Shown: in pieces, positions 1 to 7,787 of the stretch | How positions within the stretch are numbered: position 1 is the stretch's first letter | Layout: every line of letters starts with the position of its first letter | Source of the DNA: Sedimentisphaerales bacterium | Lineage (GTDB): Bacteria; Planctomycetota; Phycisphaerae; Sedimentisphaerales; SG8-4 | Length of the DNA: 64,000 bases | Assembly (NCBI GenBank): GCA_016928975.1 | Contig: JAFGJR010000184.1 | Location: 1-64,000, forward strand | Direction: 5' to 3' | Translations under genes and position numbers: made by a program | Notes under the pieces: model-generated | Database searches by the model: none | What the model was told of the DNA's origin: nothing | Seen by the model: the letters and a program-made list of their open reading frames with translations, nothing else

Positions 1-71
1 CAGACCCAAAACGCCGTCTCGGTTGTTATATTGGCGAATGAACGTTCGTTGGGTACCCAGTAGGCCGGCGT

Positions 72-632
72 ATGGAAGACAAGCTGCTTGTGATTCAGTG
101 CAGGCGTGGGAGCCGCGAGGCTTTGACGCGGATCTATGAAAAGTACAAGGCGGACTTGCTGCTGCTGGCGATGGCTCTGCTTAACGACAAGACCGCGGCG
201 GAGGACGTGGTGCACGATGTGTTCCTGTCGTTCGTCCGCGGTCTCGACGGTTTTCGCCTGACCGGCAGTCTCAAAGGCTACCTGCTGACCTGTGCAGCGA
301 ATCACGCGCGGAATTGGAACAAGGCCGAGCGAGTGCGGCTGCGAGGCGGAGGTCACGTGGCGGAATCCGAGACGCAAGACGTCGATGGGCCGCTGCAGGC
401 CCTCACCTGCAATGAGCAGCTTGAACTGCTCAGCGGCGCCCTGGCGGACCTGCCGTTCGAGCAGCGGGAGGTCCTGATGCTGCACGCACACGGGCAGATG
501 ACCTTCCCGGCCATCGCCAGGGCCCGCCAGATCTCGACAAATACGGCCAAGAGCCGTTACCGGTACGGAATCGACAAACTGCGGAGCATTCTCAACGGCA
601 GGATCAGCAAATGCGACCAGCAGATGACATAA
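72..632 (+). CDS. ECF-type RNA polymerase sigma factor
   Basis: Alternative sigma factor of about 186 residues, the usual ECF length. It would direct RNA polymerase to a small regulon under control of the overlapping membrane protein that follows. The sigma-2 region lies at roughly residues 10-75 and contains AEDVVHDVFLSF, the conserved helix-2 block. The sigma-4 helix-turn-helix lies at about residues 125-175, with LPFEQREVLML and AIARARQISTNTAKSR. The stop codon lies 22 bases inside the next ORF, which suggests translational coupling. No sensor or regulon can be deduced from the sequence. The family is confident; the subgroup is not. Confidence 0.93.
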   Translation: MEDKLLVIQCRRGSREALTRIYEKYKADLLLLAMALLNDKTAAEDVVHDVFLSFVRGLDGFRLTGSLKGYLLTCAANHARNWNKAERVRLRGGGHVAESETQDVDGPLQALTCNEQLELLSGALADLPFEQREVLMLHAHGQMTFPAIARARQISTNTAKSRYRYGIDKLRSILNGRISKCDQQMT

Positions 633-2341
633 AGAAATTGATCGACGAATCGCGGATCACATCGTCCCGCCAGGTCGATCGGCGCATTCTGGCCGACGCC
701 CTGGAGGACTTGGGGAAACGCCGGGTGGACAGAGTCGCAGTTCGCAGGCCCGGCGTATGGAGAATCGCCATGAATACGAAAACTGGCAAACTAGCCGCTG
801 CGGCGGTGGTTGCGATAGCGGTGCTTGTCGTCGTGCATTTTCTGGGCAATCCATTGAGCCCTACTCTGACCTTTGCCCAGGTGATCCAACCCATTCTGCG
901 TGCCAACACGGCTGTGTTGGATATTATCATCGGAACAGAAGGGGAGGGGACACCCGTCATCCACGACATGATCATGGGTTCGCGAATCCGCCGAACGCTG
1001 TCCAATGTACCGCAGAATGTGAGCGTCATTGATTTACAGACCAGCCGTATCCTGAGTCTGGACGAATCGAAGAAAGAGGCTGTCTTTGTGGACCTCAAAG
1101 GCCTGCCTCCGATCCCAAACTACCTGGACCACCTCAAGAACGTCCTCGTCAAGCTCCAGGACAGTCCGCACTTCGTGACCGAGGACCTTGGCGTCCGGCA
1201 GATCGACGGGCGTGAGGCCGTTGGATTCCACTCGACGAATCCGAAGATCGAAATCACGCTCTGGGCCGATACTAAGACGGGACTTCCCATCCGCATCGAC
1301 CAGAAAGAAGGGCAGTTGAACGTCATCTGCAAGAATTTGCAGTTTGATGTCCCCCTCGAAGAGACCTTGTTCTCCATGGAGGTACCTGACGGGTACACTT
1401 CACAGGGCCAGACCCAAATCGATCTGATGGGCGCGACGGAAGAGGATTTCATCGAAGGTCTGCGAATCCGGGCGGAGATCTTCCGCAATAGCTACTTCCC
1501 GGACGGTGTGGGCGTCGATGATTTCATGCGGAGCATCGAGACGATGCAGGGCAAGGGTGAGGAGCTGGGACTTTCGGCCGAGCAGGAAGCCGAATTGGGG
1601 ATGAAGCTGAACAAGCACCTGCTATTCATTCGGTTCTACAAGGGGCAGGGCAAGTGGTACTATCGCGGCAAGGGCGTCAAGCTCGGCGACGCGGACACGG
1701 CGATCTTCTGGTACCGGCCGAAGGGCTCCGAGACGTACCGGGTGATCTACGGTGACCTGCGGGTCGAGGACGTGGCGCGGGAGAATCTGCCCGAGCCGCT
1801 CGATGCCGACGACGGCGTCGAGCCGAGCGTCGTCTATCAGTCATGGTCGAAGCCCGACTTCGTCGGCAGGCAGGAAGACCTTTGGCGGATTGGCGCCGCC
1901 GGCCAGGTTACCGTTCAGTCCGATCTCACGCTGATGAAGGGTCCACAGGACGCCTCCGTCATGCCGATCACCCTGCCCTATGCGACCGGCGTCCTGACCT
2001 CCGCGACAATCGACGATGCACCCGTGCGCTTCGAGCCCGCGGGCCCGGGGAAGTACAAGCTGCACTTGCCTCTCGACAAGCTCGAGGCGGGCCAGACCAG
2101 GATCACCTGCCAATGGACTCTGGTGCTGGCGAACTTGGAGCAGGCAAGCCACAATGTGCCGCTGAAGAGCCTGATTCCGGTCGTCTCCTATAGGCTGGCG
2201 GTCGCCCTGGACCCCGACAGCGGTTGGGAGTACGTCCAGGATCCCTCGCAATCGTCTTGGGTGCCGTTCAGCATCGGCAACCCCTCGAAACCCGGGGCCG
2301 ACTTCGGCGTCTGTGGCCTCGGCCTTCGCAAACGCCAGTAG
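611..2341 (+). CDS. Membrane anti-sigma-like protein with LolA-like extracytoplasmic domain
   Basis: Likely partner of the preceding ECF sigma factor. The cytoplasmic N-terminus (residues 1-55, starting MRPADDIKKLIDES) is followed by one transmembrane helix at about residues 61-78. A roughly 490-residue extracytoplasmic part comes next, whose first half (WADTKTGLPIRID, FDVPLEETLFSMEVPDGY) resembles LolA/outer-membrane-lipoprotein-sorting folds. No HxxxCxxC zinc motif of classical ZAS anti-sigma factors is present. Similar N-termini after ECF sigma genes are common in Phycisphaerae (family knowledge). The start overlaps the sigma gene by 22 bases; ATG 770 would discard the conserved N-terminus. 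An anti-sigma role is inferred from position and topology. Confidence 0.75.
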   Translation: MRPADDIKKLIDESRITSSRQVDRRILADALEDLGKRRVDRVAVRRPGVWRIAMNTKTGKLAAAAVVAIAVLVVVHFLGNPLSPTLTFAQVIQPILRANTAVLDIIIGTEGEGTPVIHDMIMGSRIRRTLSNVPQNVSVIDLQTSRILSLDESKKEAVFVDLKGLPPIPNYLDHLKNVLVKLQDSPHFVTEDLGVRQIDGREAVGFHSTNPKIEITLWADTKTGLPIRIDQKEGQLNVICKNLQFDVPLEETLFSMEVPDGYTSQGQTQIDLMGATEEDFIEGLRIRAEIFRNSYFPDGVGVDDFMRSIETMQGKGEELGLSAEQEAELGMKLNKHLLFIRFYKGQGKWYYRGKGVKLGDADTAIFWYRPKGSETYRVIYGDLRVEDVARENLPEPLDADDGVEPSVVYQSWSKPDFVGRQEDLWRIGAAGQVTVQSDLTLMKGPQDASVMPITLPYATGVLTSATIDDAPVRFEPAGPGKYKLHLPLDKLEAGQTRITCQWTLVLANLEQASHNVPLKSLIPVVSYRLAVALDPDSGWEYVQDPSQSSWVPFSIGNPSKPGADFGVCGLGLRKRQ

Positions 2342-2368
2342 ACCCACTCCCGCATCCAATCCCGGGCC

Positions 2369-2394
2369 GGGCCGCGGAGCTCGGCCCTTTTCTT
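2369..2394 (+). terminator. Rho-independent terminator after the sigma/anti-sigma operon
   Basis: GGGCCG (2369-2374) pairs with CGGCCC (2382-2387) around a 7-nt loop, and the stem is followed by TTTTCTT. It lies 28 bases after the stop of the anti-sigma-like gene, so it would separate that operon from the S41 peptidase gene. Confidence 0.6.
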
Positions 2395-2501
2395 GCGCTC
2401 AAAATACCGAGCCGTCGCTTGATAAAGGCGACCGGCTCCCGCATAATGACGCCAGCGATGATCGTACAAGTCATTGAGGTTATGAGAAGCGAGGTGGAGA
2501 C

Positions 2502-3851
2502 ATGAGAGCCTCAGACCGAACCATTGCTCTGGTGTGGATTGCCCTGGTGGCGTGGCTGGCGGCCGATGTACTTGCGACGCCGCCGAAGGTGATCGAGACC
2601 ATGCCGAAGAACGGCGACTTGAGCGTGGACCCAGGCTTGCAGGAGATGCGGTTTGTCTTCGATCAGGATATGGCGACCGGGGGATTCTCGATCTGCGGCG
2701 GCGGCGAGCGATTCCCGAAGATCGTCGGTCGTCCCCGATGGGTGACCAGGCGGACCCTGACCGCCCGCGTCACGCTCGAACCCGACCACGAGTACCGGCT
2801 GAGCATCAACTGTCCCAGGGCTGCCAATTGCCGCAGCGTCACAGGCGAGCCGGCAACGGCCTATCCGATCACGTTCAGGACCGCCGCAGGGCAGGGGACC
2901 GTTCCGCCACAGGCCCGCACCGCCGTGGGAAACGCCGAGGCCCTCGCCAACCTGCGAAAGGCCATTGATGAGCGGTACTCCTATCGGGACCTCCGCAAGC
3001 TGGATTGGGCAGCCCTGTTCGCGAAGTACGGCCCGCGGATGGAGAAAGCTACAAGTCCTGCTGCCTTCGCCCAGGTGGCCGCTGAGCTGCTGGCCCAGGC
3101 CAAAGACATGCACATCTGGCTCGATGCGGATGGCAAAGAGATTCATCCGTACAAGCGAGACGTCGTGCGCAACTATAATCAGGCCGTGCTGCAAGAGGCC
3201 GTCCCCGGATTTCGCAAGCTCGGCAGTGCGGTCTGTAGTGGCCGATTTGAGGACGGCATTGGCTACATCTTGATCGACAGTTGGAGCCGGGATCGCAGCG
3301 ATGCACTTGAACAGGCCTATGCCGCCATTTGGGAGTTCTCCGATGCTCCCGGCCTGATCGTGGATGTACGGCCCAACGGCGGCGGTGCCGAGCCGCTGGC
3401 CCAGCAGTTCGCCGGCTGCTTCATCGACAAGCCCGTGGTGTATGCCAGGCACGTGTACCGCTCCGTCAATGCGGCCGGTGGATTCGACGAGCCGCATGAT
3501 CGCGTGCTGGAGCCGAACAAGCATCGGCCTAAGTACCGGGGGAGAGTCATCGTGCTGATGGGGCAGGCGAACATGAGCAGTTGCGAGTCGTTCCTGCTGA
3601 TGATGAAGCAGGTCCCCGGCTGCAAGCTGATCGGCGTGACCTCTTACGGCAGCTCCGGCAACCCCAAGCCCACGGACCTCGGCAACGGCGTCACGGTCTA
3701 CCTGCCCTCCTGGAAGGACCTGCGCCCCGACGGCACCTGCCTGGAAGGCCAGGGCATCACCCCGGACATTCCCATCACCGTGACCGCCGCGGCCCTGGAG
3801 ACCACCGACCCCGTCCTCCAAGCCGCCCTGACCCTCCTGCGAAAACGCTGA
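2502..3851 (+). CDS. Secreted S41-family peptidase with N-terminal Ig-like domain
   Basis: Predicted exported serine protease. The signal peptide covers residues 1-26 (hydrophobic IALVWIALVAWLAADVLA). A bacterial Ig-like domain follows at about 28-127 (PKNGDLSVDPGLQEMRFVFD, as in SbsA/Big_5 domains). The C-terminal S41 tail-specific-protease fold occupies about 150-445. The nucleophile region is NMSSCESF (Ser359/Ser360), followed by GVTSYGSSGNP. The Lys general base of CtpA/Prc enzymes is not seen where expected, which makes it look more like the IRBP/tricorn (S41B) branch. No PDZ domain is evident. The start is supported by GAGGTGGAGAC just upstream. Substrate unknown. Confidence 0.82.
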   Translation: MRASDRTIALVWIALVAWLAADVLATPPKVIETMPKNGDLSVDPGLQEMRFVFDQDMATGGFSICGGGERFPKIVGRPRWVTRRTLTARVTLEPDHEYRLSINCPRAANCRSVTGEPATAYPITFRTAAGQGTVPPQARTAVGNAEALANLRKAIDERYSYRDLRKLDWAALFAKYGPRMEKATSPAAFAQVAAELLAQAKDMHIWLDADGKEIHPYKRDVVRNYNQAVLQEAVPGFRKLGSAVCSGRFEDGIGYILIDSWSRDRSDALEQAYAAIWEFSDAPGLIVDVRPNGGGAEPLAQQFAGCFIDKPVVYARHVYRSVNAAGGFDEPHDRVLEPNKHRPKYRGRVIVLMGQANMSSCESFLLMMKQVPGCKLIGVTSYGSSGNPKPTDLGNGVTVYLPSWKDLRPDGTCLEGQGITPDIPITVTAAALETTDPVLQAALTLLRKR

Positions 3852-3967
3852 GCGGAAGGAATCCGCTGATAGCAGACGGCCTTAGCCGACGCCATCCGAC
3901 ATTGACAAGCGGCTGCGCGGCGAGGTATAAACCGCGTATTCAATCACAGGGCTGTTAGGACCAGTGT

Positions 3968-4171
3968 GTGCAGACGCATCATAGAATCATCACCGGCGAT
4001 TCACGACGGATGGCCGAGGTGCCGGACGAATCCGTGCACCTCGTGGTTACCTCTCCACCCTATTGGCAACTCAAGGACTACGGAAACGGCCGGCAGATCG
4101 GATTAGACGATAGTCACGAGACACAGGGTAAAGGCGCTGGATGCGATTGGCGCGGAGGTGAGAACAGATGA
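3968..4171 (+). pseudogene. Truncated N4/N6 DNA methyltransferase (amino-terminal remnant)
   Basis: Short 67-codon ORF with a GTG start. It begins like a beta-class DNA methyltransferase: DSRRMAEVPDESVHLVVTSP, then catalytic motif IV TSPPYW at residues 28-33, then QLKDYGNGRQIGLDDSHE. After about residue 51 the similarity breaks into an unrelated tail (GKGAGCDWRGGENR), and the SAM-binding motif and target-recognition region, normally a further 200 or more residues, are absent. It cannot be a functional methyltransferase. Its stop overlaps the start of the nuclease-like gene (ATGA). I read it as the stump of an internally deleted modification gene. Confidence 0.75.
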
Positions 4172-5262
4172 ATGAGAGCATCGTTCGCTGGACATTGCTT
4201 AACAATCTTGGCTTCCTCGGTCGTGTATTGGAATTCCCTATAGCGTCGAAAGTCGGCCAGGAAATCACCACCGAGTACGGCCGTATAGACTTCGTACTGG
4301 AAGACGCTCGCCGAAGGCAACTTGTTGTTGAGTTGGAGACGATCCTCGATACGACAAGCAAGCTGGAGTATTGTTTTCGTCAAGTAACAGGATACAAGAA
4401 GGTCAGATTCACCGACGAAACAGACTACTGCATCCTGTATGCTTCGGAGACACCCGCAGCGAACCAAGGGGCCGTTCGCGACTTCGGCATGGAGAATAAG
4501 GTCCTGGTTCGGACCTACCCTTTGACCAAAGTGCAGGAGCTCTACACGCAGACTGTTCAGAGACGCTGTCTGAGTTTTGGCTTGGTGTTGCCTCAGCCGA
4601 AGAATTATGCAATTTGCTATTTGAGGTGGCTGAACAAGATATTGAAACCCTTCTCCGACTCCGGAAAGATGCATCTTACAAAAGCCGAACTTGCGCGGTA
4701 CTTCCGTTCGCCCACATCGACAAACTTCAAGTGCTACATGAGACTGGCCCTTGACTTCGAGATGATCGAACCCTGTAGTGGACAGTTCGCACTTACTGAT
4801 CACGGGCGGGCCTATATCGGTAATCTCAACCCCAATGTTCTCATTATGCCCGCCGCGAGCCTTCCTTCACTCGATCTGACCAATGAACAAAAGCGTCTTC
4901 TACTGGCGATACTCACGAATGGGAATTGGACAGTCCACAAGGGGAACATCTATTGGTTCCTCAGATTCGTGGACGTCACGGGCGGTGAATGGATCCCCAA
5001 CCAGAGGCACTTCGCCGCAGAAAAGCTTGATCTGCTGAATGGGCTTTTCGGGGTCTCCTATAAGATGCGAACGATGCAGGAACTGGTCAACTTCACGTAC
5101 AATTTCTGTGCGGAATTGGAGCTTGTTGAGCGAATAAGAACGGGTGGGCATTACGACAGGCTTTACCTGACACCCCTCGGGGTAGAGGTCAGTAACATTT
5201 TCGGTCTTGACATGCAAACCAAGAGAAGCAGGTTCAATCTCAGCTTTAAGTACTTGGAGTGA
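4168..5262 (+). CDS. Putative PD-(D/E)xK-type restriction endonuclease
   Basis: Protein of 364 residues encoded directly after a methyltransferase remnant, with an ATGA overlap. Residues 38-58 (GRIDFVLEDARRRQLVVELET) fit a PD-(D/E)xK nuclease core: Asp41 on one strand and Glu55-x-Glu57 on the next, an ExE variant as known for BamHI. The C-terminal half (about 150-360) looks like winged-helix segments (LTKAELARYF, YDRLYLTPLGVEV) that could recognise DNA. GC content is visibly lower than the flanking genes, which suggests acquisition. No exact restriction family is recognised. It could instead be a non-restriction DNA-binding nuclease. Function is inferred from context and the short motif. Confidence 0.55.
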   Translation: MNESIVRWTLLNNLGFLGRVLEFPIASKVGQEITTEYGRIDFVLEDARRRQLVVELETILDTTSKLEYCFRQVTGYKKVRFTDETDYCILYASETPAANQGAVRDFGMENKVLVRTYPLTKVQELYTQTVQRRCLSFGLVLPQPKNYAICYLRWLNKILKPFSDSGKMHLTKAELARYFRSPTSTNFKCYMRLALDFEMIEPCSGQFALTDHGRAYIGNLNPNVLIMPAASLPSLDLTNEQKRLLLAILTNGNWTVHKGNIYWFLRFVDVTGGEWIPNQRHFAAEKLDLLNGLFGVSYKMRTMQELVNFTYNFCAELELVERIRTGGHYDRLYLTPLGVEVSNIFGLDMQTKRSRFNLSFKYLE

Positions 5263-5264
5263 TT

Positions 5265-5543
5265 ATGGACGAAGAATTCCCTCCGTATTATGTTAAAGAG
5301 GTTTATGAGGTATTCGACCGGTTTACCTTTGACGCTCTTTTCCGGAGACTCCTGTTCGATGGGTACGACCATGAAGAGGCGAAAGACATCATCATGCACC
5401 ACTGTGCGCTAAGCGCGCTTGTGTCGCAGGAGAGGATACACAACAGATACTATCTCAGACTCTCTGAGCATGTTTCCATGGCGGATGATCTCTTGGAACT
5501 GAAGCGCGAGGTGTACGCCAAGGCCCTGAACTCACAGGGTTAG
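5265..5543 (+). CDS. Small hypothetical protein coupled to the putative restriction nuclease
   Basis: Acidic protein of 92 residues. ATG 5265 has GGAG five bases upstream; a GTG at 5259 would overlap the nuclease stop codon. It is rich in aromatic and charged residues (PPYYVKEVYEVFDRFTFDALF, then a helical region to the end) with no cysteines and no membrane segment. I do not recognise the family. Its tight linkage to the nuclease suggests a role in that system, for instance as an accessory or control protein, but no DNA-binding motif is evident. Confidence 0.5.
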   Translation: MDEEFPPYYVKEVYEVFDRFTFDALFRRLLFDGYDHEEAKDIIMHHCALSALVSQERIHNRYYLRLSEHVSMADDLLELKREVYAKALNSQG

Positions 5544-5584
5544 ACGCCGAATATCATGTCGGCAGTCGGATGATACTCAAAGAA

Positions 5585-6226
5585 ATGGGCGATCAGAAGA
5601 ATATGCTGGTGGCGACGACGAATCCGGGGAAGGTTCGGGAGTTGCGGGCGATGTTGGGAGGGGACGTCGAGTGGAAAAGCCTGGCGGATCTTCCGGGGGT
5701 GGGGGAGGTGAAGGAGGACGGGGCTACGTTTGCGGAGAATGCGAGGAAGAAGGCGTGCGGCTATGCCGAGGCGACCGGGCTTTGGACGCTGGCCGACGAC
5801 TCAGGGCTGGTCGTCGATGCCCTGGGCGGAGCGCCGGGCGTCAATTCCGCGCGGTTCTCCGGGGAAAGGCCAAAGGGCACAGATCGCAAGCTTCTTGACC
5901 GGCGGAATATGGAGAAGGTTCTTTCGCTGCTTCAGGGTGTGCCGGCGGAGAAGCGCACGGCCCGGTTCGTTTGCTGCTTGTGCTTGGCAAGTCCGGAAGC
6001 AGTCCTCCTTGAGACGCAGGGGAGTGTCGAAGGGATTATCATCGATCAGCCCGCCGGCACAGGCGGCTTTGGCTACGACCCGATCTTCTACGTGCCCCCG
6101 CTTGGCAAGACCGTCGCCCAGCTCGACGAGGACCAGAAGAACGCCATCTCCCATCGCGGCAACGCCATCCGCAAGTTGAGACCCCTGCTCGATGAGCTGC
6201 TGCGTCGGCAAGCCGCGGATCATTGA
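5585..6226 (+). CDS. rdgB: XTP/dITP diphosphatase (HAM1/RdgB family)
   Basis: House-cleaning nucleotide pyrophosphatase that hydrolyses dITP, XTP and ITP to monophosphates and keeps deaminated purines out of DNA. Family signatures are all present: ATTNPGKVREL near the N-terminus, TFAENARKKA, ADDSGLVVDALGGAPGVNSARF, GFGYDPIFYVP and KNAISHRGNA near the C-terminus. Length about 213 residues is normal. The start is uncertain among ATG 5570, 5585 and 5603; the conserved sequence begins at the last. It stands upstream of der without overlap. Confidence 0.93.
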   Translation: MGDQKNMLVATTNPGKVRELRAMLGGDVEWKSLADLPGVGEVKEDGATFAENARKKACGYAEATGLWTLADDSGLVVDALGGAPGVNSARFSGERPKGTDRKLLDRRNMEKVLSLLQGVPAEKRTARFVCCLCLASPEAVLLETQGSVEGIIIDQPAGTGGFGYDPIFYVPPLGKTVAQLDEDQKNAISHRGNAIRKLRPLLDELLRRQAADH

Positions 6227-6353
6227 TTCCTCACCACTGCTGCCGCTTTCCAGCGAGCCCTGATTCCGGTACAATCGGGCGCGCGGGGGAGGAGCCTTTG
6301 TTCTGATAGCAGTAAGCCGGTGGCCAGAGCCGCTTGGCGGAGATAGACCAACA

Positions 6354-7691
6354 ATGGGATTGCCTGTAGTAACGATCATCGGTCGGCCCAACGTGGGCAA
6401 GAGCAGCCTGCTCAACGCGCTGGCCGGAGAGATGATCAGCATCGTTGAGCCGACCGCCGGCGTCACCCGCGACCGCGTTAGCACGTTCATCGGCAGGGAC
6501 AGCCGGTACTTCGAGCTTATCGATACCGGCGGCTACGGCATCGTTGATTCCGACCAGCTCAGCGACCACATCGAGAGGCAGATCATGCAGGCCATCGCGT
6601 TGGCCGACCTCGTGCTCTTCGTGGTGGATATTCGCGAAGGGCTGACGCCGCTCGATCAACGGATCGCCGAGCTGCTCCGCAAGCACAACCTCGACGTCAT
6701 TGGCGTGGCGAACAAGGCGGATACCGCCAGGATGTTCCCCGCCGCCGGCGAATTCACCCGGCTCGGGTTCGGCGAGTTCCTGTGCGTCTCGGCGCAGAAC
6801 AACCTGAATAAGGCCGAGCTGCTCGACGAGGTTTTCAAGCGGCTCGAGGATGTCGAGCAGACCGGCGCGCCGCCGGAGCCCGCGATGAAGATCGCCATCG
6901 TCGGCAAGCGCAACGCCGGCAAGAGCAGTCTGGTCAACGCCATCGCCGGAAGCGAGCGGGTCATCGTCAGCGAGGTCCCGGGCACGACGCGCGACGCCAT
7001 CGACGTGCGGATCGAGAAGGACGGCAGAACCCTGATCGTCATCGACACCGCCGGCGTCCGCAAACGCGGAAAGATGAACGACAGCATCGAATTCTACGGC
7101 TACGTCCGCGTCGTTCGCTCTATCGGCAGGGCGGACGTCGTCTGGCTCCTGATCGACGCGACCGTCCCGGTCTCCGAGGTCGACAAGAAGCTGGCGCACC
7201 TGATCGCCGAGGAGTCCAAGGCCTGTATCCTCGTGGTCAACAAGTGGGACCTGGCCAAGGGCCGGGCCGTCACCGGTGATTACGAGGAGTACCTGACGAA
7301 GACGCTGCCCGTGCTCAAGTACGCCCCGATCGCGTTCACCACCGCCACGGAGCACAGGAACGTGCAGAGCGTGCTGGACCTGTCGGCGGAACTGTTCAAG
7401 CAGGCCACCACCTGGATCACGACCGGCCGGCTCAACAAGGCGTTCGAGACGATCCGCAACGAGCGTGCGGCTCCCCAGAAGCGAGGGATGAGATGGCCGC
7501 GAATCTACTACGTGACGCAGATCGCGGTCAACCCGGTGACGATCCTGATGTTCGTGAACGACCCGGCGTTGTTCGATGAGAACTACCGCCGCTTCGTCAC
7601 CGGACGCCTACGGGAATTGCTCCCCATCGCCGAAGTCCCGATCCGCCTGCTCGCCCGGCCCAAGACCGGCCGCGACAGGCCGAAGGGATAG
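6354..7691 (+). CDS. der: Ribosome biogenesis GTPase Der (EngA)
   Basis: Double-GTPase needed for 50S subunit maturation. Two tandem G domains are visible. The first has a P-loop GRPNVGKSS near residue 10, DTGG and the NKAD base-recognition motif. The second has GKRNAGKSS at about residue 184, DTAGVRKR and NKWD. The C-terminal KH-like domain occupies about 350-440. Length 445 matches the family. GGAG lies about 10 bases upstream of the ATG. The gene ends about 95 bases before the carbon-starvation-type gene. Confidence 0.96.
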   Translation: MGLPVVTIIGRPNVGKSSLLNALAGEMISIVEPTAGVTRDRVSTFIGRDSRYFELIDTGGYGIVDSDQLSDHIERQIMQAIALADLVLFVVDIREGLTPLDQRIAELLRKHNLDVIGVANKADTARMFPAAGEFTRLGFGEFLCVSAQNNLNKAELLDEVFKRLEDVEQTGAPPEPAMKIAIVGKRNAGKSSLVNAIAGSERVIVSEVPGTTRDAIDVRIEKDGRTLIVIDTAGVRKRGKMNDSIEFYGYVRVVRSIGRADVVWLLIDATVPVSEVDKKLAHLIAEESKACILVVNKWDLAKGRAVTGDYEEYLTKTLPVLKYAPIAFTTATEHRNVQSVLDLSAELFKQATTWITTGRLNKAFETIRNERAAPQKRGMRWPRIYYVTQIAVNPVTILMFVNDPALFDENYRRFVTGRLRELLPIAEVPIRLLARPKTGRDRPKG

Positions 7692-7726
7692 CGCGAGGGA
7701 CGCGTCGGCGAAGACGAGCCGACTGT

Positions 7727-7755
7727 TTGCAGGTGCGAAACATGCCTGATATGAT
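7727..7755 (+). promoter_or_regulatory. Candidate sigma-70 promoter for the CstA-type gene
   Basis: TTGCAG (7727-7732), a 17-base spacer and TATGAT (7750-7755), about 32 bases before the ATG at 7788, with an AGGAG ribosome site in between. Found by eye only. Confidence 0.4.
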
Positions 7756-7787
7756 GCTACACGCCATCGTTCTCAGGAGAATCAGAA

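Noticed and set aside
40..58. Two adjacent perfect 8-bp palindromes, GAACGTTC and GGGTACCC, before the ECF sigma gene
   Set aside because: Short self-complementary words of this size occur by chance; no promoter layout supports an operator.
3852..3870. AGCGGA-aggaa-TCCGCT hairpin after the S41 peptidase gene as terminator
   Set aside because: No T-run follows, so an intrinsic terminator is not supported.
6231..7355. 374-codon minus-strand ORF opposite der
   Set aside because: Shadow of a highly conserved GTPase gene.
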